Assembly (NCBI GenBank): GCA_009903855.1
Contig: WYEK01000107.1
Span: forward strand, 1-5,442
Direction: 5' to 3'
Length of the DNA stretch: 5,442 nucleotides
Source of the DNA: Thermocrinis sp.
Lineage (GTDB): Bacteria > Aquificota > Aquificia > Aquificales > Aquificaceae
Below the pieces are notes generated by a model. The model searched no databases, was not told the origin of the DNA, and was given only the letters and a program-made list of their open reading frames with translations. A program made the translations under genes and the position numbers. Below, one piece after another: positions 5,403-5,442 of this stretch (positions are counted from its first letter, which is position 1; each line of letters opens with the position of its first letter).

Positions 5403-5442
5403 AGGAAGATGTGGTAGAGAAGGTTGCCCAGTTGGCAAGGTT
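5396..5442 (+). CDS. gatC: Asp-tRNA(Asn)/Glu-tRNA(Gln) amidotransferase subunit C, N-terminal fragment
   Basis: Only 15 codons are present before the right edge: MLKEDVVEKVAQLAR. This is the conserved GatC opening (a short start, then E-D-V, three or four residues, V/I-A-x-LAR), so the call is good despite the short length. GatC is the small subunit that stabilises GatA in the GatCAB complex, which amidates misacylated Glu-tRNA(Gln) and/or Asp-tRNA(Asn). The ATG lies inside the end of yjbQ (seven-base overlap), with AAAGG at 5384-5388 seven bases before it. GatC is normally about 95 aa, so most of the gene lies to the right. Confidence 0.85.
   Translation, partial: MLKEDVVEKVAQLAR

Overview
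This 5.4 kb window reads as ordinary, densely packed chromosome from a thermophilic bacterium, most likely of the Aquificales (Hydrogenobacter/Thermocrinis type). That placement is an inference. It rests on the style of the proteins (Lys/Glu-rich, compact, very similar in feel to Aquifex DnaE and to Thermotoga-type endonuclease V), moderate GC, stop/start overlaps between most neighbouring genes and only about 160 noncoding bases in total. No mobile element, CRISPR array, rRNA or tRNA was seen.

Layout. At the left edge, on the minus strand, is the 5' end of dnaE (replicative DNA polymerase III alpha subunit, PHP domain). It diverges from nfi (endonuclease V, deaminated-base repair) across a 67-bp gap that appears to hold back-to-back promoters. 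nfi overlaps plsC (1-acylglycerol-3-phosphate acyltransferase, phospholipid synthesis) by four bases. After 58 bp comes a secreted lipoprotein gene with a good Shine-Dalgarno. It combines a DUF4382-like and a DUF5666-like domain and has an even, closely paired set of cysteines.

A 33-bp gap then carries the best promoter of the window, a perfect extended -10 (TGCTATAAT) placed almost on the start codon. This opens a five-gene run in which every junction overlaps: a UDP-glucuronate 4-epimerase-like protein, GalE, a V4R-domain protein of unknown role, a YjbQ/UPF0047 protein, and the first 15 codons of gatC (tRNA amidotransferase subunit C), cut by the right edge.

How they may work together. The two epimerases would supply UDP-galacturonate and UDP-galactose for surface polysaccharide or LPS. 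PlsC makes phosphatidic acid for the membrane, and the lipoprotein is a surface or periplasmic product, so the middle of the window leans towards the cell envelope. dnaE/nfi (replication and repair) and gatC (translation) are housekeeping; the V4R and YjbQ proteins have no clear link to either theme. I found no convincing new multi-gene system. The best items for a second look are the cysteine-paired lipoprotein, the V4R protein locked into a housekeeping operon, the apparently leaderless promoters, and a terminator-like hairpin inside the V4R gene.
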